Source: Synechococcus sp. LTW-R
GTDB lineage: Bacteria; Cyanobacteriota; Cyanobacteriia; PCC-6307; Cyanobiaceae
Assembly (NCBI RefSeq): GCF_014217875.1
Contig: NZ_CP059060.1
Span: forward strand, 310,001 to 374,000
Direction of reading: 5' to 3'
Length of the DNA stretch: 64,000 bases
Shown: positions 1 to 8,543 of the stretch, piece by piece
Layout: every line of letters begins with the position of its first letter
Position numbering within the stretch: position 1 is the stretch's first letter
Translations under genes and position numbers: made by a program
Notes under the pieces: generated by a model
Seen by the model: only the letters and a program-made list of their open reading frames with translations
Database searches by the model: none
Told to the model about the DNA's origin: nothing

Positions 1-302
1 AAGACCTCGGCATAGAGCGCGTTCACCTTGGCGAAGTCCCCCAGATCGGCCAGGAAGACCGTGGTGCGCACCACCTGTTGCGGGGTGCAGCCGGCTTCCT
101 GGAGCACGGCCTTGAGGTTGCTGAGCACCTGCCGGGTCTCCGCTTCCACATCGCCGCCGCCGATCATGGCACCGGTCGCGGGATCCAGGGCGATCTGGCC
201 CGAGCAATAGAGCACCCCGCCCGCCTTGACGGCCTGGTTGTAGGGGCCCACCGGTGCTGGAGCCGCCGCGGTTGTTACCGCCTCAATCGCTGGAAGGGTC
301 AT
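1..302 (-). CDS. RidA-family enamine/imine deaminase (partial)
   Basis: N-terminal part of a RidA (YjgF/YER057c/UK114) protein; the gene runs off the window edge after about 100 codons. The family hydrolyses reactive 2-aminoacrylate-type enamines and imines in the cytosol. Visible signatures are APVGPYNQAV near residue 16, the CSGQIALDP strand, and the TTVFLADLGDFAKVN stretch. The ATG at 300-302 is the natural start because it leads directly into the family fold. The C-terminal Arg/Glu region of the active site lies outside the window. It is divergent from the ABC ATPase gene at 346, with 43 bases between them. Confidence 0.9.
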   Translation of the reverse strand, partial: MTLPAIEAVTTAAAPAPVGPYNQAVKAGGVLYCSGQIALDPATGAMIGGGDVEAETRQVLSNLKAVLQEAGCTPQQVVRTTVFLADLGDFAKVNALYAEV

Positions 303-345
303 TGCACGAGAGGATGTGGCGCCGAGCCTATGGCGAACCTGCTGA

Positions 346-1446
346 ATGCCCGCTGAGATGCCCACCCCTGATCTCCCCCAGGAGCCGCAGGTGGAGCTCA
401 GTGGCCTCTGGCATCGCTACACCGGTCCCGCCTCCAGCGGGGACTGGACGCTGCGGGATATCGATTTCCAGCTCCAGCCCGGCGAGTTGGTGGGGCTGCT
501 TGGCCCCTCGGGCTGTGGCAAGACCACCCTGCTGCGCTTGATCGCTGGCTTCGAGAAGCCCGAGCGCGGTTCCGTTTCGATTGGCGGCCGGCCCGTGGCG
601 GGCCAAGGGCGCTGGCTGCCGCCCGAGCGCCGCGGGGTGGGCATGGTCTTTCAGGACTACGCCCTCTTCCCCCACCTCGATGCCTGGCGCAACGCCTGCT
701 TTGGCCTCAAGCGCGGCCAGGACACCAGCCGTGCGGCCTGGCTGCTGGAGCTGCTCGGCCTGAAGGGCCTCGAGCGCCGTTATCCCCACGAACTCTCCGG
801 CGGTCAACGCCAACGGCTGGCCCTGGCCCGCGCCCTGGCCCCGGGCTGCTCCCTGGTGCTGCTGGATGAGCCCTTCTCCAACCTGGACGTCGAGGTGCGC
901 CTGCGCCTGCGCGCTGAGCTCCCCGGCGTCCTCGCCCGTTGCGGCGCCAGCGGGGTGATCGTCACACATGACCCCGAGGAAGCGATGGCGATCTGCGATC
1001 GGGTGGCCGTGCTCGAGTCCGGTCACCTGCACCAATGCGCCAGCCCCCGGGAGCTCGTCAACGCTCCGGCGACCTCCTTCGTTGGGCGCTTTGTCCTCCA
1101 GGGCAATCTGCTCCCGGCTCAGGTGCAGGCCGGCTGCTGCGAGACGCCCCTGGGTGGTCTTGATCCCGTGGATCCCGCGGCGGCGGGGTCTCTCAGCGGC
1201 TCCGAGGTGCTGGTCAGCCAGCAGGCCATCGAACTGGTCCCGGATGACGACGCGGAGGCCTGGGTGGTGGGCCGGGAATACCTCGGTCGCGAGTGGCTCT
1301 ACCAGGTGCAGCTGGGCGAGCTGCGTCTTCGCCTGCGCCTGCCCCTGGATCTCGATTACTCCCGCGGCCAGCGCTGTCAGCTGCGTCTGCGCTCGGGCGA
1401 GTCGGCTCGGCTCTACCCCAGTGGTGCGGCCCTGATCGCCCGCTAG
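346..1446 (+). CDS. ABC transporter ATP-binding protein, iron(III)/spermidine-type importer (FutC/AfuC-like)
   Basis: A 366-residue ATPase that would energise an ABC importer at the plasma membrane. Walker A GPSGCGKT is at about residues 53-60, the Q-loop in VFQDYALFPH, the signature LSGGQ near 150, Walker B LVLLDE near 170, and the H-loop in VTHDPEEAM. The last ~110 residues look like the TOBE regulatory domain of the FbpC/PotA/CysA group. Iron(III) (FutC) is the likeliest substrate in a cyanobacterium, but no permease or binding protein is adjacent, so specificity is inferred. A second ATG at 358 could be the real start. The 3' end overlaps gloB by four bases, tail to tail. Confidence 0.88.
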   Translation: MPAEMPTPDLPQEPQVELSGLWHRYTGPASSGDWTLRDIDFQLQPGELVGLLGPSGCGKTTLLRLIAGFEKPERGSVSIGGRPVAGQGRWLPPERRGVGMVFQDYALFPHLDAWRNACFGLKRGQDTSRAAWLLELLGLKGLERRYPHELSGGQRQRLALARALAPGCSLVLLDEPFSNLDVEVRLRLRAELPGVLARCGASGVIVTHDPEEAMAICDRVAVLESGHLHQCASPRELVNAPATSFVGRFVLQGNLLPAQVQAGCCETPLGGLDPVDPAAAGSLSGSEVLVSQQAIELVPDDDAEAWVVGREYLGREWLYQVQLGELRLRLRLPLDLDYSRGQRCQLRLRSGESARLYPSGAALIAR

Positions 1447-2192
1447 CCCCGCCAGAGATCTTTGTGCCCCCGCAGCTGCCGCAGGGCAGCGGCGTCTTGA
1501 GCCCGCACAAACAGATTGGTGGCCAGCTCCACACCAATGCTGCTGGGGATAGTCGGTTGGCCTTCTCGCCGCTGCTGCTGGACCGCCGCGAGACGCTCAG
1601 CGATGGCGCTGTTGCCCGGTTCGCGCTCGGCGGCCCAGCGCAGATTCCCCTCGGTGTACTCATGGGCGCACCACACCCGGGTGCTCGTCCCCAGGGCGCT
1701 CAGGCTCTGCAGCGAGCTCAACATCTGCTCGGGCGTGCCCTCAAAGAGACGTCCGCAGCCGCCGGCAAAGAGGGTGTCGCCGCAGAACAGCTCGGCGGCC
1801 TCCTCGGCCTGGGGTTCCAGCACATAGGCAATGTGGTGGCGCGTGTGCCCGGGCACCTCGACCACCCGCAGGTGCCGCCCCAGCAGGGTCAAGCGATCGC
1901 CCCCCTGGACGCCCTGGGTTTGCAGTGGGATCCGCTCGCGATCCGCGGCGCTGGCGATCACCGCCGCCTGGGGCCAGCGCTGCAGCAACCCCGGGGTTCC
2001 ACCGATGTGGTCGTTGTGGTGATGGGTGTGCAGGATCGCCTCGAGCTCTAGGCCCCGCTCCTCCAGCCAGGCGATCACGGGCTCGGCCACCGCCGGATCC
2101 ACCACGGCGGCACCGCTGCCGCCCCCGTGCAAGACAAAGACGTAGTTGTCGCTCAGGACCGGGATCAGCGAGACCGTCGTGGCGGCATGCAT
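1443..2192 (-). CDS. gloB: Hydroxyacylglutathione hydrolase (glyoxalase II)
   Basis: A 249-residue metallo-beta-lactamase-fold enzyme that hydrolyses S-D-lactoylglutathione to D-lactate and glutathione, the second step of methylglyoxal detoxification. The dinuclear metal motif [10 protein letters not shown] is near residue 55; further ligands appear in [11 protein letters not shown] and in the [13 protein letters not shown] segment. The C-terminal glutathione-binding helices ([14 protein letters not shown]) match full-length GloB. The ATG at 2190-2192 is preferred over an upstream TTG at 2219, which would nearly abut the divergent hisG start. Confidence 0.93.
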   Translation of the reverse strand: MHAATTVSLIPVLSDNYVFVLHGGGSGAAVVDPAVAEPVIAWLEERGLELEAILHTHHHNDHIGGTPGLLQRWPQAAVIASAADRERIPLQTQGVQGGDRLTLLGRHLRVVEVPGHTRHHIAYVLEPQAEEAAELFCGDTLFAGGCGRLFEGTPEQMLSSLQSLSALGTSTRVWCAHEYTEGNLRWAAEREPGNSAIAERLAAVQQQRREGQPTIPSSIGVELATNLFVRAQDAAALRQLRGHKDLWRG

Positions 2193-2221
2193 CGTTAAAG
2201 TCCCGGTTCTGGCTGCCAACC

Positions 2222-2857
2222 ATGATCACCGTCGCGCTGGCCAAGGGAGCCCTGCTCAAGGACTCGGTTCGCCGCTTCGCGGCCGCTGGCCTGGATTTCG
2301 CGGCGGTGCTGGAGCCTGGCAATCGTCAGCTGATGGTGCCCAGCGTTTGCGGCCGGGCCCGGGCTCTGCTTGTGCGCAACGCGGATGTGCCGGTCTATGT
2401 GGCCTACGGCCAGGCCCAGCTTGGGGTGGTCGGTTACGACGTCTTGAAGGAACACCAGCTGCCGGTAGCGCAGTTGGTGGACCTCGGTTTTGGCGGTTGC
2501 CGGATGAGCGTGGCCGTGAAGGCCTCCAGCCCCTACCGCCGGGCCAGTGATCTGCCTGCTCACTGCCGGATTGCCAGCAAGTTCACCCGCTGCGCTGAGG
2601 AGTATTTCGACGCTCTGGATCTGCCCGTTGAGCTGATCCACCTGGCCGGTTCTGTCGAACTCGGGCCGATCACGGGCATGAGCGAAGCCATCGTCGACCT
2701 GGTGGCCACCGGCCGCACCCTCGAGGAGAACGGCCTGATCGCCATCGAAGACCTCTTCCACTCCACCGCCCGCCTGGTGGGTCACCCCCTGTCCCTGCGA
2801 CTGGATTCCGGCGAGATCCAATCGATCGTCGATCAGATCGCCAGCGCAGGCGCCTGA
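2222..2857 (+). CDS. hisG: ATP phosphoribosyltransferase, short form
   Basis: Catalyses the first step of histidine synthesis, condensing ATP and PRPP to phosphoribosyl-ATP. At 211 residues it is the short form, which lacks the C-terminal histidine-binding domain and in other bacteria needs the HisRS-like partner HisZ for activity and feedback control; hisZ is not in this window. Typical segments are [11 protein letters not shown] at the N terminus, the [19 protein letters not shown] strand-loop, and the PRPP loop in [18 protein letters not shown]. The stop overlaps the start of the downstream ABC exporter by one base (TGATG), so the two are probably cotranscribed. Confidence 0.95.
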   Translation: MITVALAKGALLKDSVRRFAAAGLDFAAVLEPGNRQLMVPSVCGRARALLVRNADVPVYVAYGQAQLGVVGYDVLKEHQLPVAQLVDLGFGGCRMSVAVKASSPYRRASDLPAHCRIASKFTRCAEEYFDALDLPVELIHLAGSVELGPITGMSEAIVDLVATGRTLEENGLIAIEDLFHSTARLVGHPLSLRLDSGEIQSIVDQIASAGA

Positions 2858-4656
2858 TGGCCAAGCGCGACCGTCAGCGGCTGGTGCGTCTGCTGCCCTA
2901 CCTGGGGCGTGATCGCAAACGGCTGCTGCTGACCCTGGTGCTGCTGATCCCCGTGGCCGGTGCCGCGGCGGTGCAACCCCTGCTGGTGGGCCAGGCCATT
3001 TCAGCTTTGCGCCAGGAGCCCGTGCTGGCCTGGCTCGAGCCCCTATCCCTTTCGGGCCAGCTGCGCACCCTGGTGCTGCTGCTGTTGGTGGCGGTCTTGA
3101 TTCGACTCGGTCTGCAGGGACTGCAGAGCTTCAACGTCCAGGCCGTTGGCCAACGGCTGACCGCGCGGATTCGCAACGATCTGTTCGCCCATGCGATGGA
3201 TCTCTCCCTTCGCTTCCATGACCGGACGCCGGTCGGCAAGTTGCTGACCCGACTGACCAGTGACGTCGATGCTCTTGCTGAGGTCTTCGGCAGTGGTGCC
3301 GTCGGACTGCTGGCGGACCTGGTCACCCTGTTGGTGATCGCCGGAACGATGATCGCGATCGAACCGCGCCTGGGGGTGCTGCTGTTGGCGGTGCAACTGC
3401 CCGTCACCTTGACGATGCTCTGGTTGCAGAAGCGCTACCGCAAGGCCAACTACCGCGTCCGCGAGGAGCTCTCCCAGCTGAACGCGGATCTCCAGGAGAA
3501 CCTCCAGGGCTTGGAGGTCGTTCAGATGTTCCGGCGCGAGTCCCACAACTCCGCCCGCTTCTCCCGCACCGCGGATGCCTACCGCAGTGCCGTCAACGGC
3601 ACGATCTTTTACGACTCCTCGATCTCCGCCCTGATCGAGTGGGTGTCCCTCGGGGCGATCTCCCTCGTGCTGGCCCTGGGGGGCTGGATGGTGACCGCCG
3701 GCGCCATGGGCCTCGGCACCCTGACCACCTTCATTCTTTATTCCCAGCGCCTCTTTGACCCCCTGCGCCAACTGGCGGAGCGCTTCACCCAGATCCAGGG
3801 GGGCCTCACCGCCGTTGAGCGGATCGGTGAATTGCTCGAGGAGCCCATCGAGATTCAGGAGCTGCCCCTCAACCAGCGCTCGGCCGCCGCGATCCGCACG
3901 GGCAGCGAGATGAGCAGCGCCGGTGAGGTCGTCTTTGAGAACGTCTCCTTCGCCTACCGGCCGGACGACCCTATACTCACGGACCTCTCCTTCCGGTTCG
4001 CCCCCGGTGAGCACGTCGCCCTGGTGGGGCCGACCGGGTCTGGCAAGACCACGATCATCCGCTTGCTCTGCCGCCTCTATGAGCCGCAGCAGGGCCGGAT
4101 CCTGCTGGATGGCGTAGACATCCGCGAGTTGCCGATCCCGACCCTGCGCCAACGCTTGGGGGTCGTGCTTCAGGACACCTTCCTCTTCAGTGGCAATGTC
4201 GCGGACAACCTCCGCCTCGATGGTTCCGTCAGCGATGCCGAGCTGGAGCGCCTCTGCTTCGAGCTGGGATTGGAGCCCCTGCTGGATCGACTGCCCTCCG
4301 GCCTGGCCACCGAGCTGCGGGAGAGGGGCAGCAACCTCTCCTCCGGTGAGCGTCAGCTGCTCTCGGTCGCCCGGGTGGCGATCCGCAACCCCTCGGTCCT
4401 GGTCATGGATGAGGCGACGGCCTTCCTCGATCCCTCCACCGAGGCAACCCTGCAGCGGGACCTCGACAAGCTGCTGCGCCAGCGCACCGCCATCGTCATC
4501 GCCCACCGCTTGGCCACCGTGGAGGCGGCCCACCGGATCCTGGTGCTCCAGCGTGGTCGCCTGATCCAAGAGGGCACCCACACCGAGCTGCGCGCGGCCG
4601 GCGGTCTCTACGCCCAGTTGGCCGAACTGCAGGAGCGCGGCCTGGCCAAGCTCTAG
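2857..4656 (+). CDS. ABC exporter, fused membrane and ATPase domains (MsbA/multidrug type)
   Basis: A 599-residue half-transporter. About six membrane helices occupy residues 20-310, followed by a nucleotide-binding domain. Walker A GPTGSGKTT is near residue 394, the Q-loop in VVLQDTFLFSG, the signature NLSSGERQ (a common LSSGE variant), Walker B VLVMDEAT and the H-loop in IAHRLATVE. It should act as a homodimer in the plasma membrane exporting lipids, drugs or peptides; the substrate cannot be read from sequence. Translation is probably coupled to hisG. The 3' end overlaps the convergent hydrolase gene by four bases. Confidence 0.92.
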   Translation: MAKRDRQRLVRLLPYLGRDRKRLLLTLVLLIPVAGAAAVQPLLVGQAISALRQEPVLAWLEPLSLSGQLRTLVLLLLVAVLIRLGLQGLQSFNVQAVGQRLTARIRNDLFAHAMDLSLRFHDRTPVGKLLTRLTSDVDALAEVFGSGAVGLLADLVTLLVIAGTMIAIEPRLGVLLLAVQLPVTLTMLWLQKRYRKANYRVREELSQLNADLQENLQGLEVVQMFRRESHNSARFSRTADAYRSAVNGTIFYDSSISALIEWVSLGAISLVLALGGWMVTAGAMGLGTLTTFILYSQRLFDPLRQLAERFTQIQGGLTAVERIGELLEEPIEIQELPLNQRSAAAIRTGSEMSSAGEVVFENVSFAYRPDDPILTDLSFRFAPGEHVALVGPTGSGKTTIIRLLCRLYEPQQGRILLDGVDIRELPIPTLRQRLGVVLQDTFLFSGNVADNLRLDGSVSDAELERLCFELGLEPLLDRLPSGLATELRERGSNLSSGERQLLSVARVAIRNPSVLVMDEATAFLDPSTEATLQRDLDKLLRQRTAIVIAHRLATVEAAHRILVLQRGRLIQEGTHTELRAAGGLYAQLAELQERGLAKL

Positions 4657-5381
4657 GCGAGCGTTCGCTCCAGCCAGTTCTCAAGGACCTCGGCCAAGGG
4701 ACCCGGCGCGCTGCGCATCGGCAGGTGCCCTTCCCCGGTCAACTCGTGGACTTCAGCATCGCTGGCGTAGCCGGCGAGATGGCGGACGTAGCGCGGCTCC
4801 ATCACCGTGTCCTTGCTGCCCACCACCCAGAGGCTGGGCACCGTCAGTTGGCTGGCGAGCGCCGGCAGTTGGCGGACGGCTCCGCGCTGCATGCTGCAGG
4901 CCAGGAGCCCCCGGGCGGCGCGCAGTTCCGCCACCAGCGGGCTGCGAATCGCCTCGGTGCCCGGCAGTTGCGCCAGCCAGGTCGGGCGCCAACGCAAAAA
5001 AGTGGCGCCGCCGTTGCGCACCATCCGAAACGGCCGCGGTTGATAGACCCCGCCGCCTGAGGCGATCTGAACGATGCCCCGCAACTGCTCCCCCAGCTGG
5101 GGGGCGGCATGCAGCACCAGGCTTCCCCCCAGGGAATGGCCGATCAGCACGATCGGCCGCCCCTCGGCCCGCTCCCGCGCCGCCTCGGCCAGCCAGCGGC
5201 CGTAGCTGACCAGGTTGGTGCGCAGTTCCTTCGGGCGTGGGCGTTGACCAAAGCCCGGCAGATCCGGGGTCCAGAAGTCCCAGCGTGGCTCCAGGGCTTG
5301 GGTCAGGGGCTCCCAGAGCCGCCCGGAGAGCAGCCAGCCGTGCACGCCAACCAGCAGAGGTGCCGCGTTCAGGGATCCCAA
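4653..5381 (-). CDS. Alpha/beta-hydrolase fold protein
   Basis: A 242-residue hydrolase-fold protein. The oxyanion-hole segment VGVHGWLLSGRLW starts near residue 11, the nucleophile elbow is GHSLGGS near residue 83, an acid lies in VVGSKDTVMEPRY and the catalytic His in ELTGEGHLPMRS. That completes a Ser-Asp-His triad. The fold covers esterases, lipases and C-C hydrolases, so the substrate is unknown. The start is uncertain: TTG at 5381 gives the full N-terminal strand and no in-frame ATG precedes the core fold. Confidence 0.85.
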   Translation of the reverse strand: MGSLNAAPLLVGVHGWLLSGRLWEPLTQALEPRWDFWTPDLPGFGQRPRPKELRTNLVSYGRWLAEAARERAEGRPIVLIGHSLGGSLVLHAAPQLGEQLRGIVQIASGGGVYQPRPFRMVRNGGATFLRWRPTWLAQLPGTEAIRSPLVAELRAARGLLACSMQRGAVRQLPALASQLTVPSLWVVGSKDTVMEPRYVRHLAGYASDAEVHELTGEGHLPMRSAPGPLAEVLENWLERTLA

Positions 5382-5421
5382 TGCAAGAAACGGACCCAGC
5401 CTGCATCAAGGGGGTGACCTG

Positions 5422-5955
5422 GTGGGTCAGGATCACCCCAGCACTGGAGCAGGCTCCGTTCTGATTGGTTCCACCGCCACCGAACTCGAGGAGCTCTACG
5501 GCCGGGACCATCGCGTCTGCGTGACGCCCAATCCCAATGCCGCCTTGGTCTTGAGCCAGGAGCGGGAGATCGACCTCTACGACCTCGAGCAGCTCACCGA
5601 TGCGGTGGGCTGGAGCCGCCGTCCCCTGCGGCGGGTGCGCAAGGCCCTCGAGAACAGCCTCCTGGTGGTGGCCCTCTGGCGCCATGACGCGCGCCTGCCG
5701 CGCCTGGTGGGCTTTGCCCGCTGTACTGGCGATGGTGTGATCGAGGCCACCGTCTGGGACGTTGCCGTCCATCCCCATTACCAAGGGCTGGGCCTGGGCA
5801 AACAGCTGATGCAGTACGTGATTGAGCGGCTGCAGCAGATGCAGGTGGAGCGCATCAGTCTCTTCGCGGATCCAGGCGTGATCGAGTTCTATGGCGCCCA
5901 GGGTTGGGAGCTGGAACCCCAGAACCGCCGCTGCGCCTTTTGGTACGCCCCCTAG
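5422..5955 (+). CDS. GNAT-family N-acetyltransferase (Ycf52-like)
   Basis: A 177-residue acetyltransferase of the cyanobacterial/plastid Ycf52-like group. The acetyl-CoA-binding motif A is seen as VAVHPHYQGLGLGKQLM near residue 117, followed by a helix and the ISLFADPGVIEFYGAQGWE segment typical of GNAT motif B. Plastid relatives acetylate protein N termini or lysines; the target here is unknown. GTG at 5422 is the only upstream start giving a long N terminus, and the conserved part begins about 13 residues later, so the true start may be internal. It overlaps the next gene, on the opposite strand, by four bases. Confidence 0.85.
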   Translation: MGQDHPSTGAGSVLIGSTATELEELYGRDHRVCVTPNPNAALVLSQEREIDLYDLEQLTDAVGWSRRPLRRVRKALENSLLVVALWRHDARLPRLVGFARCTGDGVIEATVWDVAVHPHYQGLGLGKQLMQYVIERLQQMQVERISLFADPGVIEFYGAQGWELEPQNRRCAFWYAP

Positions 5956-6638
5956 CGGTAGTAGCGCTGGGCGAGCTCGTCTTCCGTGGCCCCCTGACGC
6001 CAGGCCCTCCGCAGAGCGGCGTTGCGTTGCGCGGTTTTGAGTACGCCATCCCGTCTCCAGCGGCGGCCATGAACCGCGAGCGGTAGGCCGAGACGGCGGA
6101 TCGGCGCCAGCGGTTGCAGCCGTTGGATTAGATCCAAGTCCTCCATGAGCGCGAGGGGGCGCATGCCGCCGGCCTGCTCGAGGAGCGCGCGCGGGAGCAG
6201 CAGCCCCTGATCGCCGTAGGGCAGGGCCCTGAGCTGGCAGCGCCAGTGGACGGCCCACTCCAGCAGCCGCAGGTTGAGGCCGGCCGCGGCGACCTGGAAG
6301 TCGAAGTACCAGGCGGCCGGTTCATCGGCCATGGCCCGCTCCACCCGCGTCCCCCAACCCGTGGGGAGCCTCGAGTCGGCGTGCAACAGCAACAGCCAGG
6401 GAGCCGTTGCCGCCGCAATGCCGACCTGCAGTTGCCGTCCCCGGTTGGCACCGCTGCGTAAGACCTGAGCCCCAGCCCGTTGGGCGACCGCCGCTGTGTC
6501 GGGCTCAGGGCTGGAATCCACCACGATCGTCTCGCGCACGAGCCCGGCTGGTGCTTGCTGCAGGTCCGCCAGCAAGAGCGGCAACCGCTCGGCCTCCAGC
6601 CGCGCCGGGATGACCACCGCCAGGGGGGGGCGGCTCAT
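5952..6638 (-). CDS. Glycosyltransferase family 2, TIGR04283 type
   Basis: A 228-residue GT-A fold protein. The N terminus PLAVVIPARLEAERLP and the acidic HADSRLP segment (metal and sugar-nucleotide site) place it in the TIGR04283 group, small transferases often encoded beside DUF2064 proteins. Its ATG at 6636-6638 overlaps the TGA of the DUF2064 gene (ATGA), indicating translational coupling. The acceptor and sugar are unknown for the family. An upstream start at 6662 is possible but lies deep inside the neighbour. Confidence 0.87.
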   Translation of the reverse strand: MSRPPLAVVIPARLEAERLPLLLADLQQAPAGLVRETIVVDSSPEPDTAAVAQRAGAQVLRSGANRGRQLQVGIAAATAPWLLLLHADSRLPTGWGTRVERAMADEPAAWYFDFQVAAAGLNLRLLEWAVHWRCQLRALPYGDQGLLLPRALLEQAGGMRPLALMEDLDLIQRLQPLAPIRRLGLPLAVHGRRWRRDGVLKTAQRNAALRRAWRQGATEDELAQRYYR

Positions 6639-7297
6639 GGCGGTGGCAACTGGCAGCGCCACCAGTTCTCGAGGTCCTGGCCTTCGTCGAGATCGTTCTG
6701 CTCCCGCAGCAGCTGAACCGGCAAGGCGCGTTGCGCCGCCGCCGCCAAGCTGCTCTGCAGCACCTGGCTGGTTCCCCAGGGGATGCCACTCATCAGGTGG
6801 GCGCCGGCCCGCTGGAAGCCGGCGCGGTTCAGGCCCATCAACCAGTAGCCCCCATCGCAGGCGGGGCCGATCACCAGGGGTGCGCTGAGCAGGGCCTCGG
6901 CGGCGGCCTCCAGGTCCTGGGTTTCCAGGCCCGGCAGGTCCGTGCCGATGACGAGTACCCGTTCAGCCCCCCCCTGAAAAGCCCGCTGCAGTTGCCGTTG
7001 CATCCGGCAGCCCAAACTGCCGCCCCCCTGCGCGCTCAAGCGCGCGCCCGGTGCAAGCGGTCGCAGCTCCTGCTGCCAGCGGCGCAGGCCGCGGGGCCCC
7101 AGTCCATCAACGGCGACCTCCAGGCTGTGCCCGTGCCGTTGGCTCCAGCTGCCGCCCACCTGCAGGCTGTGCTGGGTGAGCCGGCGTTGCACCTGGGCCG
7201 CGCTCCAGCGACCGGTTTGGCGTGCCAGTCGGCTTTTGCAGCGGCCGGGGGCTGGCCAGCGGGCCATCACCACCAGCGTCAACGGGGCAGTGGCCAT
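6635..7297 (-). CDS. DUF2064 / TIGR04282 glycosyltransferase-like protein
   Basis: A 220-residue nucleotide-sugar transferase-like protein. Diagnostic segments are LVVMARWPAPGRCKSRLA at the N terminus (resembling nucleotidyltransferase loops), VIGTDLPGLETQDL, and CDGGYWLMGL. TIGR04282 and TIGR04283 proteins occur as linked pairs in many bacteria and have been tied to modification of small molecules or lipids, but no reaction is firmly established. It is first in a two-gene unit with the TIGR04283 gene and lies just downstream of htrA on the same strand. Confidence 0.85.
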   Translation of the reverse strand: MATAPLTLVVMARWPAPGRCKSRLARQTGRWSAAQVQRRLTQHSLQVGGSWSQRHGHSLEVAVDGLGPRGLRRWQQELRPLAPGARLSAQGGGSLGCRMQRQLQRAFQGGAERVLVIGTDLPGLETQDLEAAAEALLSAPLVIGPACDGGYWLMGLNRAGFQRAGAHLMSGIPWGTSQVLQSSLAAAAQRALPVQLLREQNDLDEGQDLENWWRCQLPPP

Positions 7298-7304
7298 GCC
7301 GCGC

Positions 7305-8489
7305 CTACTTTCCGCGCGGGAGTTCGGCGGGTTTGATCTGCAGGGTCAGGGTCCGCTCCTTCCGCTGGATCACGATCGCCAGGTTCTGGCCGACCCGGCC
7401 CTGGTCCACGGCGACCTGCACTTCGGAGGGGTTCTTCACGGGCTTGCCCCCCACCTCTTCGATCAGGTCACAGGCGCGCATGCCTCCCTTGGCGGCCGGG
7501 CTGCCTGGGATGACCTCCACGACGACGACCCCCTTGGTTTCCGGCAGGCGGCATTCGGCATCGGTCGCATTCACCTCCCTGGCCAACTGCGGGGTGAGGG
7601 CCTGCAGGCGCACACCGATATAGGGATGGGAGGCTTGGCCGCGATCCAGGATTTGGGCGGCAATCTGGCGGCCAAGGTTGATCGGGATCGCAAAGCTCAG
7701 GCCCGCCCCTGGGGCCTGGCGGATGGCCGTATTGATCCCGATGACCTGGCCCCGGTCATTGATCAAGGGGCCGCCGCTGTTTCCGGGGTTCACGGCCGCA
7801 TCGGTCTGGATGTAGGGGACCCGCTGCCCTTCGCCGAGGGCATTGGTGCGCTGCACCGCACTGATGATTCCCAGGGTGACCGTGTTGTCGAGGCCGAGGG
7901 GGTTGCCAATCGCAATCGCCCATTCGCCGGGACGCACACTCTTGGAGTTGCCCAGGGGGGCCACCGGCAGGTTGGCGGCTGCCACCTTCACCACGGCGAC
8001 ATCGGTGATCGGGTCGGAGCCCAGCACCTTGCCTTTGAAGTTGCGCCCATCGGGCAGGGTCACGCCGACTTCATTGGTGCCCTCCACGACGTGGGCGTTG
8101 GTCAGGATCACCCCGTCGGAGCGGGTGATGAAGCCCGAGCCTTGCCCCTGCTGTTGCTGCACCGAGGGTCCGCTGCCAAAGAGGCCGCCCATCGGGTTGA
8201 CCACCCGCCGCACCGTGTCGATGCGCACGACCGCCGGTCCCACCTTGTCGACGGCGTTTACCACAAAGCTTTTGCCCCCAGGTAGCGGAGCAGCAGCTGG
8301 GGCATCACTGACCTGGGCGGGATCGCTGCCCTTGCCACTACCCCAGCCGGGCAGGCGCAGCCCGGTGCCGTTGCAGCCGCTCAATCCCAGGCCGAGCAGC
8401 AGGCAACCCAAGGCGAGCTGGGGGCGAACGCCATGCATCAAACGGGTCATGCTGCGCGCGGGCGTGGGGCAGGTGTTCAGGCGCATCAT
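7305..8489 (-). CDS. HtrA/DegP-family serine protease, lipoprotein-type N terminus
   Basis: A 394-residue trypsin-like protease for periplasmic or lumenal protein quality control. The triad is visible as His in LTNAHVVEG, Asp in PITDVAVVKV and Ser in NPGNSGGPL. One PDZ domain follows (YIGVRLQ... to the end). Near residue 40 a hydrophobic stretch ends in LSGC, a plausible lipobox, so the protein may be lipid-anchored. The ATG at 8487-8489 follows a GGGAG Shine-Dalgarno by about 8 bases and is preferred over GTG at 8498. It corresponds to the HhoA/HhoB/HtrA group; which member cannot be decided. Divergent from dnaA. Confidence 0.92.
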   Translation of the reverse strand: MMRLNTCPTPARSMTRLMHGVRPQLALGCLLLGLGLSGCNGTGLRLPGWGSGKGSDPAQVSDAPAAAPLPGGKSFVVNAVDKVGPAVVRIDTVRRVVNPMGGLFGSGPSVQQQQGQGSGFITRSDGVILTNAHVVEGTNEVGVTLPDGRNFKGKVLGSDPITDVAVVKVAAANLPVAPLGNSKSVRPGEWAIAIGNPLGLDNTVTLGIISAVQRTNALGEGQRVPYIQTDAAVNPGNSGGPLINDRGQVIGINTAIRQAPGAGLSFAIPINLGRQIAAQILDRGQASHPYIGVRLQALTPQLAREVNATDAECRLPETKGVVVVEVIPGSPAAKGGMRACDLIEEVGGKPVKNPSEVQVAVDQGRVGQNLAIVIQRKERTLTLQIKPAELPRGK

Positions 8490-8543
8490 CGGAGACACTC
8501 CCCCTTCAGACCACCCCTATATTCATGAGCCCCAGGGGACGAC

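Noticed and set aside
3043-4581. 512-codon open frame opposite the ABC exporter
   Set aside because: Gln/Gly/Arg/Leu-rich translation typical of an antisense frame of a GC-rich gene; no ribosome-binding site or motif.
8499-8543. Replication origin next to dnaA
   Set aside because: No DnaA-box cluster or AT-rich unwinding region in the short gap; in many cyanobacteria the origin is not beside dnaA.
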